In this document: piece after piece, positions 36,501-46,000 of the stretch
Numbering within the stretch: position 1 is the first letter of the stretch
Layout of the letters: each line of letters starts with the position of its first letter
Assembly (NCBI GenBank): GCA_030612265.1
Contig: JAUWOE010000001.1
Span: 1-64,000, forward strand
Source: Promethearchaeum sp.
GTDB lineage: Archaea > Asgardarchaeota > Lokiarchaeia > Sigyniarchaeales > Promethearchaeaceae
Direction of reading: 5' to 3'
Length of the DNA stretch: 64,000 nucleotides
Notes under the pieces: model-generated
Database searches by the model: none
Seen by the model: only the letters and a program-made list of their open reading frames with translations
Told to the model about the DNA's origin: nothing
Position numbers and translations under genes: made by a program

Positions 36501-36623
36501 ATGCCGATACTGAATCGGTTGTTAATTTGGTATAGGACATTTCTTATTGATCTTTATATCACCGCACTGCTTCTCTCGCTTGTGGGTGTATCGGTGGTTA
36601 TGATAAAAAAATTTAAAAAATAA
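36501..36623 (+). CDS. Tiny single-pass membrane protein (40 residues)
   Basis: An ATG-to-TAA frame of 41 codons lies in the otherwise empty 440-bp gap before rpl21e. The product is MPILNRLLIWYRTF followed by one hydrophobic helix (IDLYITALLLSLVGVSVVMI) and a basic end KKFKK, a well-formed positive-inside membrane protein. The stretch is visibly more GC-rich than the flanking DNA, as expected for coding sequence. I do not recognise a family. The remaining 223 bp to rpl21e holds nothing I can support apart from AT-rich promoter-like DNA. Confidence 0.5.
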   Translation: MPILNRLLIWYRTFLIDLYITALLLSLVGVSVVMIKKFKK

Positions 36624-36846
36624 TCTGGTCTAAATTCGTGGAATGATACACTGATATTTTTCTGGTAAGAATGTATTTTTTGGATTTTAGAGTTCGAATC
36701 TCTGAATAAATAATCGCGATATTGACAAAAATCATAAAATTTTTTTTAAATCATTCTTTACTTTTCTTATAAATTATGAAACTTATTACTAATTATTTAA
36801 TTTGATAGTAATTTGATTATAGTTGTAAAATATAGGTGAATAAGCA

Positions 36847-37170
36847 TTGACAAGACATCATGGATATCGTAGCAAGACAAGAAGAATTTTTCGCAAAAAT
36901 GTAAGAAAACGAGGGCTACCGGGTCTTTCCAAATTTATGATTGATTACAAAGTTGACGATAAAGTAGATATTATAGGGGACCCATCATTTCAGAAGAGAG
37001 GATTCCCACACAGACGATTTCACGGCAAAACGGGTGTTGTATTTGAAGAACGGGGGCGTTGTTATGGGGTCCATGTTAAAGATGGAAATAAAATGAAAAC
37101 CATGTTTCTCGGCCGGGAACATCTCCGATTAAACAAGGGCCATCAACTAGAAAAAGAGAAGAAGAAATAA
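36847..37170 (+). CDS. rpl21e: Large ribosomal subunit protein eL21
   Basis: This 107-residue basic protein of the 50S subunit shows the eL21 pattern HGYRSKTRRIFRK, VDDKVDIIGDPSFQKRGFPHRRFHGKTGVV and REHLRLNKG. It starts at TTG 36847, since no ATG is available ahead of the conserved HGYR motif; a TTG start is unusual but the conserved N-terminus begins right there. It heads the block with rpoF, DUF655 and ksgA that is conserved across archaea, which supports both identity and orientation. Confidence 0.95.
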   Translation: MTRHHGYRSKTRRIFRKNVRKRGLPGLSKFMIDYKVDDKVDIIGDPSFQKRGFPHRRFHGKTGVVFEERGRCYGVHVKDGNKMKTMFLGREHLRLNKGHQLEKEKKK

Positions 37171-37213
37171 GATATTTCTAATTTTAATTTATGAGAAAAA
37201 GGATTTGGTGAAT

Positions 37214-37573
37214 ATGGTAAAAAAAATTATAAAAGAGGAAATGGTTTCAATTCCCGAAGTTAAAGAAATTATGGAAGAATTGTTCGAAAAAATGGATAAA
37301 ATAGAATCAATCCAACCCGATCCGTTTCAAGAAGCGACTTATGAATATGTTCACAATTTTAGTAAAATGAACGCTGATGTTGCAAGAAATGTAATAAAAA
37401 TGCTTGTAAAAGATTACTCCATGGATATTGAATACGCAATTCAAATAGTCAATATCGACCCAAATTATCATCAAGAGTTGCGAGTTATCTTAGAAAAAGA
37501 CGTAACTCTTAGGGATTTATCTGATGATGATTTAAAAATCATGATACAAAAAATTCGGGACTTACAACAATAA
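37214..37573 (+). CDS. rpoF: RNA polymerase subunit RpoF (Rpb4)
   Basis: Rpb4/RpoF pairs with RpoE (Rpb7) to form the stalk of archaeal RNA polymerase. The 119-residue protein has the family pattern: an N-terminal strand-helix (EEMVSIPEVKEIMEEL), a helical core (QEATYEYVHNFSKMNADVARNVIKML) and a C-terminal HRDC-like part (YAIQIVNIDPNYHQELRVIL, LSDDDLKIMIQKI). ATG 37214 is favoured by AAGGA about 10 bp upstream; a TTG at 37205 is less likely. Position after rpl21e is diagnostic for archaea. The partner rpoE is not in the window. Confidence 0.93.
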   Translation: MVKKIIKEEMVSIPEVKEIMEELFEKMDKIESIQPDPFQEATYEYVHNFSKMNADVARNVIKMLVKDYSMDIEYAIQIVNIDPNYHQELRVILEKDVTLRDLSDDDLKIMIQKIRDLQQ

Positions 37574-37860
37574 TAAATTTTTTATAACTCACAATTTTTG
37601 AATAGTTTTATATTTGCATAATTTTTCAATTAATAATAGTAGTTAATGACATAATTCTTCAAGTGATTGAAAATGAATCTAGACCCACCTCTAATAATTC
37701 TAAAAGCAGTAAAGGATAAGCCACTGTAATTTTAATTCGATGGTTAAGAGGGGAAAAAAATTAAAGATTCAGGGACAAATAAACCACTCTAAATAAGAAA
37801 TATAATGTAAGATATAGAAAATATAAAAAAAAATAAAAGCATATTTGGGAGGATTGGGAA

Positions 37861-38565
37861 ATGAGCGATCGAAGAAACCAAAGATATAACGGAGAAAGAA
37901 GAAGAAAAGATAGTAGATCTCAAGAAAATTATAGAGGAAGCTCTCAAAGGAGTGGCTTTAGGAAAAATAGAGGTTCAAATCAATTTCGCTCAACTTTAAG
38001 ATTACAAACTGGAAGTGTGATTTATATTTTAGATATCCTTCAACATGGCGGTGTTGATAAAGCAGGTCATCAATGGAATCCAATTGCTCAAATAGTAGAA
38101 GGATTTAAATTTCAATTATATGAAATTATTTTGAATAAATCAAAAATTACGGATAGAAAATTGCAAGAAAAAATTATTGTAAGTGAAAATCAGAATGCTT
38201 TTGATAGAATTCAAAGAAAGATTAAATATACTGAATTAACTCCTACTTCAAGTTCAACACTAGATTTAGTAATCGGACAATATGTAAATGAAAATGAGCC
38301 CAGATTTATAGATTTTATAAACAAATCTGGGCCTATAACAATCAAAAGGCATTCTTTAGAAGTTTTACCTGGAATTGGGAAAAAATTGATGTGGGAAATA
38401 ATCAATAATCGAGAAAAGCCCCCTTTTGAGAGTTTTGAAGATTTACACTCAAGAGTTCCTGGATTTAAGCCGGTTGAAACATTTGTTAAAAGAATTATAG
38501 AGGAAATTCAAGATGACGAGTTGAGACATTATTTATTTGTTAAGCGATTTCGCAAGCGGCGTTAG
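37861..38565 (+). CDS. DUF655 putative RNA-binding protein
   Basis: This 234-residue protein is conserved in archaea next to rpoF. Residues 1-45 are a disordered Arg/Gly/Ser/Gln-rich tail (RRNQRYNGERRRKDSRSQEN). The DUF655 core follows with VIYILDILQHGG and AFDRIQRKIKYTELTP, and ends in a helix-hairpin-helix (LEVLPGIGKKLMWEIINNRE). The basic tail and HhH indicate nucleic-acid binding; the physiological role is not established. A strong SD (GGGAGG, 37847-37852) lies 8 bp before ATG 37861. The 287 bp upstream contain no recognisable gene. The long R/G-rich tail is larger than in many homologues. Confidence 0.9.
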   Translation: MSDRRNQRYNGERRRKDSRSQENYRGSSQRSGFRKNRGSNQFRSTLRLQTGSVIYILDILQHGGVDKAGHQWNPIAQIVEGFKFQLYEIILNKSKITDRKLQEKIIVSENQNAFDRIQRKIKYTELTPTSSSTLDLVIGQYVNENEPRFIDFINKSGPITIKRHSLEVLPGIGKKLMWEIINNREKPPFESFEDLHSRVPGFKPVETFVKRIIEEIQDDELRHYLFVKRFRKRR

Positions 38566-38600
38566 TTAGATTTTCGAATATTTTTTAATTTCACAATTTT

Positions 38601-38604
38601 GGAG
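38601..38604 (+). promoter_or_regulatory. Shine-Dalgarno site deciding the ksgA start
   Basis: GGAG lies 9 bp before GTG 38614. The TTG at 38599 would place this site inside the coding region, so GTG 38614 is preferred. Confidence 0.55.
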
Positions 38605-38613
38605 AACAATCCC

Positions 38614-39570
38614 GTGCCATTTTATTCCAAGCGACAACTTTTACCAAAACTAAAAGAATTAAATATACGTTTAGATAAAAAAAGAGGTCAATGTTATCTG
38701 GTTGATGAAAATATTGCAAAATTTATTGTTAAAGAAGTGGAAATAGATGAGAATAATGATATTATATTGGAAATTGGTTCTGGTTTAGGGACTCTCTCTG
38801 ATTCACTGGTTAGAAGTGGAAAGAGAATTTATTTATTAGAAAATGACGAAAAAATTACAAAATTCTTATATTCCCATCTAAAGTTAAATTATAAAGTAAA
38901 ATTAATTGATTTATCATCAGATGCGATTGATTTTGAGCAATTCTTGGATGTGAAAGTTATTATTATTAAGGGAGATGCCATTAAAGCCCCATTTCCGGTA
39001 GTTACCAAAATCGTTGGAAATATCCCGTATCAAATCTCAGCGCCTTTAATTTTTAAAATTATTGATTCATGGAATATAAATGAATTAAAAAAATGTATTT
39101 TGATGGTTCAAGAGGATTTTGCAAATAGGCTAATCGCAAAGGTAAATTCTAAAAATTATTCTCGAATTAGTGCAGCTGTGGGGCTCTACCTTAATATTAA
39201 AAAAATTAAACTCGTGCCCTCTTCTTGTTTTTTCCCGAAACCTCACATTACTTCTGTAATTATTGAATTGACGGCAAAATATTCTTTACTAGTAGATTCT
39301 CAAGAAAATATATACCGAAAAGATTACTTGTCATTTTTAAGGGGAATTTTCCCATTTAAGAACAAATCATTACGAAATGCTATTTCATTTTTCTTAAAAA
39401 ACAATGAAAATGCTACAAACCAATTTAAATATTTTAAAAAAATCATAAAAAACCCAGAATTATTTCCTTTTATTAACAAAAAACTTAGAAGATTTAGCCC
39501 CCAGCAACTGTTTAATCTTATGCTCTATGGAACTACAGGAAAAATTGAAATTCTACAGGAGTTTGAATAG
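38614..39570 (+). CDS. rsmA: 16S rRNA dimethyladenosine transferase KsgA/Dim1
   Basis: This enzyme dimethylates two adjacent adenosines at the 3' end of 16S rRNA. The 318-residue protein has QCYLVDENIAKFIVKE, the SAM site LEIGSGLGTLSDSLV with acidic end LLENDEK, the catalytic NIPYQISAPLIFKI (N-I-P-Y) and MVQEDFANRLIA. The C-terminal helical domain includes CFFPKPHITSVIIEL and FPFKNKSLRNAI. The GTG start at 38614 is chosen from the GGAG upstream. It follows DUF655 as in other archaea, and its stop lies 1 bp before the next start. Confidence 0.95.
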   Translation: MPFYSKRQLLPKLKELNIRLDKKRGQCYLVDENIAKFIVKEVEIDENNDIILEIGSGLGTLSDSLVRSGKRIYLLENDEKITKFLYSHLKLNYKVKLIDLSSDAIDFEQFLDVKVIIIKGDAIKAPFPVVTKIVGNIPYQISAPLIFKIIDSWNINELKKCILMVQEDFANRLIAKVNSKNYSRISAAVGLYLNIKKIKLVPSSCFFPKPHITSVIIELTAKYSLLVDSQENIYRKDYLSFLRGIFPFKNKSLRNAISFFLKNNENATNQFKYFKKIIKNPELFPFINKKLRRFSPQQLFNLMLYGTTGKIEILQEFE

Positions 39571-39571
39571 G

Positions 39572-40270
39572 ATGGGTCATGATTTTTCTAAATATGAGAT
39601 TATTGAATATTATGGAATAAATATGGCAATACCTGAACAAGTTTATTCTCCACACGATGATACTGATTTAATTTCTGAGTTTATTCTTGAATGGATTAAA
39701 AAATTTGAAACCACTAAAGAAAATTTAAACTTGAAATCAATTCGGGTACTAGAAATTGGTTATGGCCCTGGAACAATATCTCTTCTAATTGTTTCTTATT
39801 TCTTAAAAAAAAAAGTTAATTTCTTTCATGCTGGAACTGAGATTAGCTCATTAGCAGTGGAGACTGCAAATTATAATGCAAAATTAAACAAGCTCGAAAA
39901 TTTTGTTAATTTTTTGGAGGGAAATCTTTTTGAGCCTCTAAATACCGATGAGTTGAACGAACCTTATGATCTAATTCTTTTCAATCCTCCATACCTTCAA
40001 AGTGAACCAGATATAATTAATGAATCAAATCGACAATTGATAGACTTTGCATGGGATGGAGGACCCAGCGGAAATGAGGTGTTATTAGAGTTTTTAAATC
40101 ACATTTCTCAATATCTTAAAAAAAATGGAGAAATATTTTTCATAACATCCAGTTTAGTTGATCAAAAAGCCATACAACATGCTTTAGAAATTCAAAATGT
40201 TAAAAATTTAGAACAAAAAACCAAGCATATATTCTTTGAAGATATAATATTGTATCATTGCAAAAAGTAA
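39572..40270 (+). CDS. HemK/Mtq2-type N5-glutamine methyltransferase
   Basis: This 232-residue methyltransferase has motif I as LEIGYGPGTISLLI and the diagnostic N-P-P-Y in LILFNPPYLQSE, used to methylate glutamine (or adenine) amides. Archaeal Mtq2-like enzymes modify release factor aRF1 together with Trm112. The start is ATG 39572, preceded by AGGAG (39557-39561) and 1 bp after the ksgA stop; an in-frame ATG 39527 inside ksgA is less likely. Its position behind ksgA is the conserved archaeal one. No Trm112 gene is recognised in the window. Confidence 0.9.
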   Translation: MGHDFSKYEIIEYYGINMAIPEQVYSPHDDTDLISEFILEWIKKFETTKENLNLKSIRVLEIGYGPGTISLLIVSYFLKKKVNFFHAGTEISSLAVETANYNAKLNKLENFVNFLEGNLFEPLNTDELNEPYDLILFNPPYLQSEPDIINESNRQLIDFAWDGGPSGNEVLLEFLNHISQYLKKNGEIFFITSSLVDQKAIQHALEIQNVKNLEQKTKHIFFEDIILYHCKK

Positions 40271-40313
40271 ATGTTTTTATTTTTTAAGATTTAGATAAAA
40301 ATGTGAAAATAGT

Positions 40314-40655
40314 ATGACAAAATTACCTAAACATTTATATTGTTCAAATTGTGGAACCTTGCTTCCCAAAAATTTAATGAATTCATTGGTTTTAGGGGAA
40401 ATTGCTTATTGTGAAGATTGTGGTCAAAAATTTCAATTTAAAATTACGGGTGTCGAATCTGAAGCTAAGAGGAAACCCTTAATTGATTGGGAAAAAACTG
40501 GTGTAGATTTACAGCAAAATATGGAAAAACTCGGAAAAAATATTCAAAAGGTAACAAAAGTAGTTGTGCGTAAAAGTATTAAAACTGCGCATAAAGTAGG
40601 AGAAGAAGTCAAAAAATTCGGAAAAGAGGTTAAAAAATTTATAGAAGAAGATTAA
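40314..40655 (+). CDS. Small zinc-ribbon protein with amphipathic tail
   Basis: Residues about 8-45 of this 113-residue protein form a zinc ribbon (YCSNCGTLL... YCEDCGQKF). The remainder is a long charged amphipathic helix (VVVRKSIKTAHKVGEEVKKF). The pattern resembles small archaeal adaptor proteins. The tail could contact a membrane or another protein. It follows the HemK-type gene by 43 bp in the same direction and is convergent with sufB. No specific function is recognised. Confidence 0.7.
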   Translation: MTKLPKHLYCSNCGTLLPKNLMNSLVLGEIAYCEDCGQKFQFKITGVESEAKRKPLIDWEKTGVDLQQNMEKLGKNIQKVTKVVVRKSIKTAHKVGEEVKKFGKEVKKFIEED

Positions 40656-40682
40656 TAGTTACTAAATAAAAATCAAATGATT

Positions 40683-41906
40683 TCAACCCATTTCAGATTT
40701 TGATACAATATCAATTATTTTTCTTGTCTCTTCCGCTAAACTGGGAGGTAGAGGGCTTGTATCAGCATCTAAGAACCCACTTACAATTAAATTTATGGCT
40801 TCATCTTCTGTTAGACCTCTGCTCATTAAATATTCAATATTTTCTTCACTGATTTTACCTACTGATGCTTCATGAGTTAATGTTACTTCAGGATTTTGGG
40901 CGTTTATTGCAGGAATAGAATCAACCCTGGCAGTCGATGAGAGCAATAATGCAGAACAATCTATATGACCGGTGACATCCTTTCCATCCCCAATAATTTT
41001 TCCTCGCGCAATAACATGAGAATTATCCACAGCAACTACTCGCGAAATAATTTCGGCTTTGCTACCTTCTCCAATTAGATGAGCAGTAGCACCTGTATCA
41101 TAGTAACTCCCCCCTTTTGCATATATTAAAGTCTGACCAAAATATGAAGCATTTTTTCCGATTAGTTTAATAACGGGATTTGTTTGGAGATTTTTAACTT
41201 CGGACATAACTACATAGAAATTAAAGAATTTTGCATTATCTTCAAGAATAATTCCAGTCCGTGGTCGAACTTTTGTTGTTTCAGTCCAATTATGTACCAT
41301 TGTAAATGATACTTTCGCATCTTTTTTAACATAAAATTCAGATACACCTAAATGAATTGCCCTTTTTGCGCCAGTATGAGCAGTACATCCAGTTATTATA
41401 TCTAATTGAGAGCCAGGTTCTGCTATTATTATATTGTGTACTACTTGTTTTAACCCAGGAAAAGGAGGAATAAAAAGACAAGATTGCAATGGAAAAATTG
41501 TTTTTTGACCAGCAAGAGCGTGAATAAAATACCCATCGGTAATTTCATTAATCGCTACTTCAGTAGTAAATTTATCCTTATCGGAAGCAACCGCTTTCCA
41601 GAAATAATTTTGTAGATTTAATTTTCCATCCGAACCGTCGTATTTTTTTAACGCTTCTTTAAGGGGCATCAACTCTATACCTTGAACATTACTAACACAT
41701 AAATCTAGTTTATTTCCAGATTGGAGAAAGATACCACTTTTATCTGAATCAACTTCAATTCCAACTTTCTTCATATAATCTTTTAAGTCATTTGGGATTT
41801 CTTGTTCTGAATTGTAAGTTTTACTGGTTTTCAAATCTTCGATTTTATATTCGTTAAGATCTATATCTTCGTCAATATCATCTACAATCTTATCTTTATT
41901 AATCAT
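40683..41906 (-). CDS. sufB: Fe-S cluster assembly scaffold SufB/SufD
   Basis: This 407-residue protein forms the beta-helical scaffold of the SUF system that builds Fe-S clusters. Recognisable parts are IIAEPGSQLDIITGCTAHTGAKRAIHLGVSEFYVKKDAKVSF, a VVAVDNSHVIARGKIIGDG core and the C-terminal LTHEASVGKISEENIEYLMSRGLTEDEA. The HEASVGKI form is closer to SufB than to SufD. Archaea often use a single SufBD with SufC, and only one copy is present here. It overlaps sufC by 4 bp, so the pair is translated together. The N-terminal ~45 residues are acidic and poorly conserved. Confidence 0.92.
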   Translation of the reverse strand: MINKDKIVDDIDEDIDLNEYKIEDLKTSKTYNSEQEIPNDLKDYMKKVGIEVDSDKSGIFLQSGNKLDLCVSNVQGIELMPLKEALKKYDGSDGKLNLQNYFWKAVASDKDKFTTEVAINEITDGYFIHALAGQKTIFPLQSCLFIPPFPGLKQVVHNIIIAEPGSQLDIITGCTAHTGAKRAIHLGVSEFYVKKDAKVSFTMVHNWTETTKVRPRTGIILEDNAKFFNFYVVMSEVKNLQTNPVIKLIGKNASYFGQTLIYAKGGSYYDTGATAHLIGEGSKAEIISRVVAVDNSHVIARGKIIGDGKDVTGHIDCSALLLSSTARVDSIPAINAQNPEVTLTHEASVGKISEENIEYLMSRGLTEDEAINLIVSGFLDADTSPLPPSLAEETRKIIDIVSKSEMG

Positions 41907-42742
41907 AATGTAAAATCGACCTCATTAAATTTTTCAGTTGGATCGATACAGGAAATGCACTCCTTACATTTTTCAAAGCCATTTTTCATTACGCCATTAA
42001 TAATCTGTTTTGGATTGCCAGAACATAGAATTTTTCCATTCATGACTATATGTGCACGTGTTATATGACCTAAAAATTTTAAAATATAACCTAAATGAGT
42101 TATAATTAATCCCGATTTCTCCTGTTTTGAAGGAACTTTGTCTCTATCTAATAATTCACGCATTACACTTGCAATTAATTCAACATTTTCAACATCAACA
42201 CCACTATCAGGCTCATCAAAGAGAAGTAATTCAGGTTGCATCACCATCATCTGTAAAATTTCTGAGCGTTTGACTTCACCACCACTAAAACCCGTATTTA
42301 CATCACGTTCCAAATAGTGTTCAGAAAATTTCAATCTTTGAGCTAAACCATTCATATAATCATCCAAATCTGAATCACAAGCATTTTCAGATGCTTCCTT
42401 TGCAAATTCACTACGTTTCTGATCACAGACTGAAAGCAGTTTTGAAAGTTTTACTCCATTTATTTCTGGAGGTCGTTGAAAAAGTACACCAATTCCTTTT
42501 GAAACTCGTTCAGAAATCGATAAGTTAGTAATGTCCTCTCCCTTAAAATATATTTTTCCACTTTCAACTTTATATTTCTTAAATCCCATAATGGTTTTAA
42601 TTAATGTAGTTTTTCCAGCCCCATTTGGGCCTAAAAGGACGTGAACTTCTCCTTTATTGATATTAAGCGAAAAATCTTTGAGGATTTGGAGGTTATCTAC
42701 TCGAACAGTTAAATTTTCAATACGTAGCATGTTTTCATTCAT
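41903..42742 (-). CDS. sufC: Fe-S cluster assembly ATPase SufC
   Basis: SufC powers Fe-S assembly on SufB. This 279-residue ABC-type ATPase has Walker A GPNGAGKTTLIK, the Q-loop region LFQRPPEINGVKLSKLL, signature FSGGEVKRSEILQ and Walker B LLLFDEPDSGVD with the downstream His in LIITHLGYIL. FSGGEVKRSEI and the D-S-G-V-D after Walker B are typical of SufC rather than transporter ATPases. The C-terminal tail carries three extra Cys (KCKECISC) that may bind metal or redox-sense; this is not standard. It is the first gene of the sufC-sufB operon. Confidence 0.93.
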   Translation of the reverse strand: MNENMLRIENLTVRVDNLQILKDFSLNINKGEVHVLLGPNGAGKTTLIKTIMGFKKYKVESGKIYFKGEDITNLSISERVSKGIGVLFQRPPEINGVKLSKLLSVCDQKRSEFAKEASENACDSDLDDYMNGLAQRLKFSEHYLERDVNTGFSGGEVKRSEILQMMVMQPELLLFDEPDSGVDVENVELIASVMRELLDRDKVPSKQEKSGLIITHLGYILKFLGHITRAHIVMNGKILCSGNPKQIINGVMKNGFEKCKECISCIDPTEKFNEVDFTL

Positions 42743-43003
42743 TAAAAATCATATTTTTCGATTTATGAATATTAAATTATAAAAATCATCTGATCAAAAA
42801 TAAGTTATTGAAATGCAATTTAAAGCAATTAATTATAAAATTTTTGTCGGTGTTCTTTCTTATAAACAGAATTTATATTATTACCTTAGTTATTTTTCGT
42901 AAAAAAATTAAAATATACAACTCGCTTAGTTTAAATACGTAAAAAGATTCCGAACTTGTTCCATTTTAGGACAATATTCGGATAAAAACAAAACTAAACA
43001 AAG

Positions 43004-46000
43004 ATGAATGAAATGGTTCAATCGATACTACCCAATAAGGATGATAAAAAAATTTCAGTTCTAGATATTTTCCCCAGACATATTAAAAACTCTCGAGGAG
43101 ATCTCAAACCCTTTGATCCAGACAAATTAGTAGTAAATTTGAATAAAGAAACAGGCTTAGATTGGAATGAATGTATTAAGGTTGTTAAAGATTCATTAAA
43201 AAAAATTACAATTTTAGGCTTAAAAACAATTCAAACTTCAATGATCAGAGAGATCATGTGTTTAGAATTGATGGCAAGGGGATATATTAAAGAAAGAAAT
43301 ATATATGCCAAATTAATTCTCTCAAGCGTTCTTAAATTTAAATTAGGCGAATCTTTCATAGAAATTTATGAAGGAAAACAACCAGAATGGGGGCCTCTTG
43401 GATATATTACATATAAACGAACCTATGCTCGTTTGATTGAGGATGAAGAACGCACTGAAGAATTTTATGAAACAATTCGTAGAGTGGTTGAAGGCGTGTA
43501 TTCTATTCAAAAAGAACATTGCTTTAAACTAAGTTTACCTTGGGAACCAGAAAAAGCTCAGAAATCCGCTCAGACAATGTTTGAAAAAATATGGAATTTC
43601 AAATTTATACCTCCTGGGCGGGGACTTTGGATGATGGGCACAGAATTTATAGATAAACACGGCAGTATGGCTCTAAATAATTGCGGTTTCTGCTCTACTG
43701 AAGATATTTTGATAAAGAAGACCAAACCCTTTGAATGGCTCATGGACGCCTTGATGTTGGGAGTTGGTGTAGGATTCGATACTAAGGGAGCAGGAAAGCA
43801 AATAATTAAAAAACCAAAAGATGAAATATTCGTTTTTGAACTTCCTGATTCAAGAGAAGGTTGGGTTCAAGCACTTCGATACTTATTACTGGCATATTTC
43901 GATGGAGATCCAATGCCAGCTTATGATTTTTCAAAAATTCGTCCTGCTGGTGCATTAATTCGAGGATTTGGAGGTGTTGCATCAGGTCCAGGACCTTTAC
44001 AGGAAATGTTGGATAATCAGAAGGAATTACTTGATAAAAGGATTGGTTCAACATTAACTTCAGTGGATATAGTCGATATGATGAATCTTATTGGAAAATG
44101 CGTTGTAGCTGGAAATGTCCGCAGGAGTGCTCAAATTGCATTAGGTTCCGCAGATGATGAGGAATATATTAACTGCAAACAAGATAAACAGGCACTATAT
44201 CATCACAGATGGGCGAGTAATAATAGTATTATTGGGAAAAGGGGCATGGATTATTCTAAAATTGTGGATAATATTGCAAAAAATGGAGAACCTGGAATTA
44301 TTTATCTTGAAAACGCAAGAAATTATAGCAGAATGGGATTTGAACCAGACTATAAAGATAAAAAGGCAGTTGGGGTAAATCCATGCGTTACGGGAAATAC
44401 TCTTATTGCAGTTGCTGATGGAAGAAATGCGGTTTCAATTGAACAATTAGCAAAAGAAGGTAAGGATGTCCCAGTTTATTGTAAAGATGAGAAAGGAACT
44501 ACCAAAATAAAAATGATGAGAAATCCGAGAATAACTGGGTATGATGAAAAAATTTATGAAATCAAATTAGATGATGGAAGCAAGATTAAATGCACAGGGA
44601 ATCATGAATTTCTTCTAAGGGATTTGACTCAAAAAAAAGCAATCGATTTAAAACCAAATGATTCTCTAATGATAATGGCAAAATGGGAAACAAATTGGGA
44701 TGAAATAATGAATGTTAAGGCCAGTAATAAAAAAACATCATATTGGATGATAAATGCTGGTAATAAAAACCACTTCGAGCATTCATTTATATTTGAAAAT
44801 CTAAATGGTATAAAAATCCATTCTGGATATGTTATTCATCATAAAGATCATAATGGACTCAATAATAACTTAAAAAATTTGGAAGTAATGAACAAAAAAG
44901 ACCATCAACAGCTTCATGATATTTCCGGAGATAAGAATCCTATGAGAAAATGGTATCCAAATGCTTCTAATGAAGAAAAACTAAGATATCATGAAAAAAT
45001 GTCAAAATCTACTTCAGGAGAGAAAAATCCACGATACTCAGGAATTACTAATGATGAAATTTATTTAGAAATGGTAAAATATATAAAAAACAAAAATCTG
45101 CCATTAACAGTCCCTACATGGAAGAAATATGCAATTAAAAAAAATTTAATCTATAATTTTAACTTCTTTAGGGGTAAACTAGTTAATTTAATTAAAAAGG
45201 CAAATATCGAATGTGGCTTTGAACATCTTGATAATCCCGCTCAAATGAGGGAATATAAAAGATATATAAAACTTCTTTCCGAAAGTGATCTTGAAATCAA
45301 TTTTGATAAAGGAATTTGGGTAATACGACATTGTGAAGTTTGTAAAAAGGAATTCCGTGTGAAATATCAATATAGGGAGCAAGCTTATTGCTCAAAGAAA
45401 TGTTCCAATAAAATTGCAGCTAAAATTGCAGGAAAAGCTACTAAAGAACAAGCAAAGCAAAGGCATAAAGAGGTTTACAAAAAGATTACTAATTTGTTTA
45501 TTAAATATATATCTGATTTTCAACTTGTGCCTTCTAAAATTCAATTTTTAAAATTTCTGAATAAAAATGATATAAATGATTTAAGATCAGCAGGATTATC
45601 CAGCAGTTATCAAAAATTTTTGGATGATTTCACTAAGAAAATCAAGGTCCAACAAATTGAATTAAAAAAATTAAATAACTTGGCTTATCAAAAAGCAATG
45701 GCATCAACTTTACAAGATCATGGAATTGTTTATAATCATAAAATTGTTTCTGTTAAAGAAATTGGAAAATCTATTGTTTATAATGGAACTGTTGATGATT
45801 ATCATAATTTTGGTATCATCTTAAATGAAAAAAAAACTTATTCAGGAAAATTAAAACTTGATATGATATTCACAGCGAATTGCGGAGAACAATCTCTAGA
45901 AAGCTTTGAGTTATGTTGTCTTGTAGAGACTTTCCCTTCTAAGCACGATTCCTATGATGAATTTGAAGAAACGCTCAAATACGCCTATCTCTATGCAAAA

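Noticed and set aside
36688-36704. T-arm-like hairpin (TAGAG TTCGAAT CTCTG) suggesting a tRNA or tRNA half
   Set aside because: No matching acceptor, D-arm or anticodon arm could be built at either side, and the bases after the hairpin do not pair with anything upstream. It may be a chance match or an old fragment.
37574-37860. Gap before DUF655 as a possible small gene or RNA
   Set aside because: Only an 18-codon frame near 37670 and AT-rich DNA are present; no stable structure or domain is visible.
42743-43003. Cobalamin riboswitch upstream of the B12-dependent reductase
   Set aside because: The gap is AT-rich with no B12-box-like segment or stable long hairpins.
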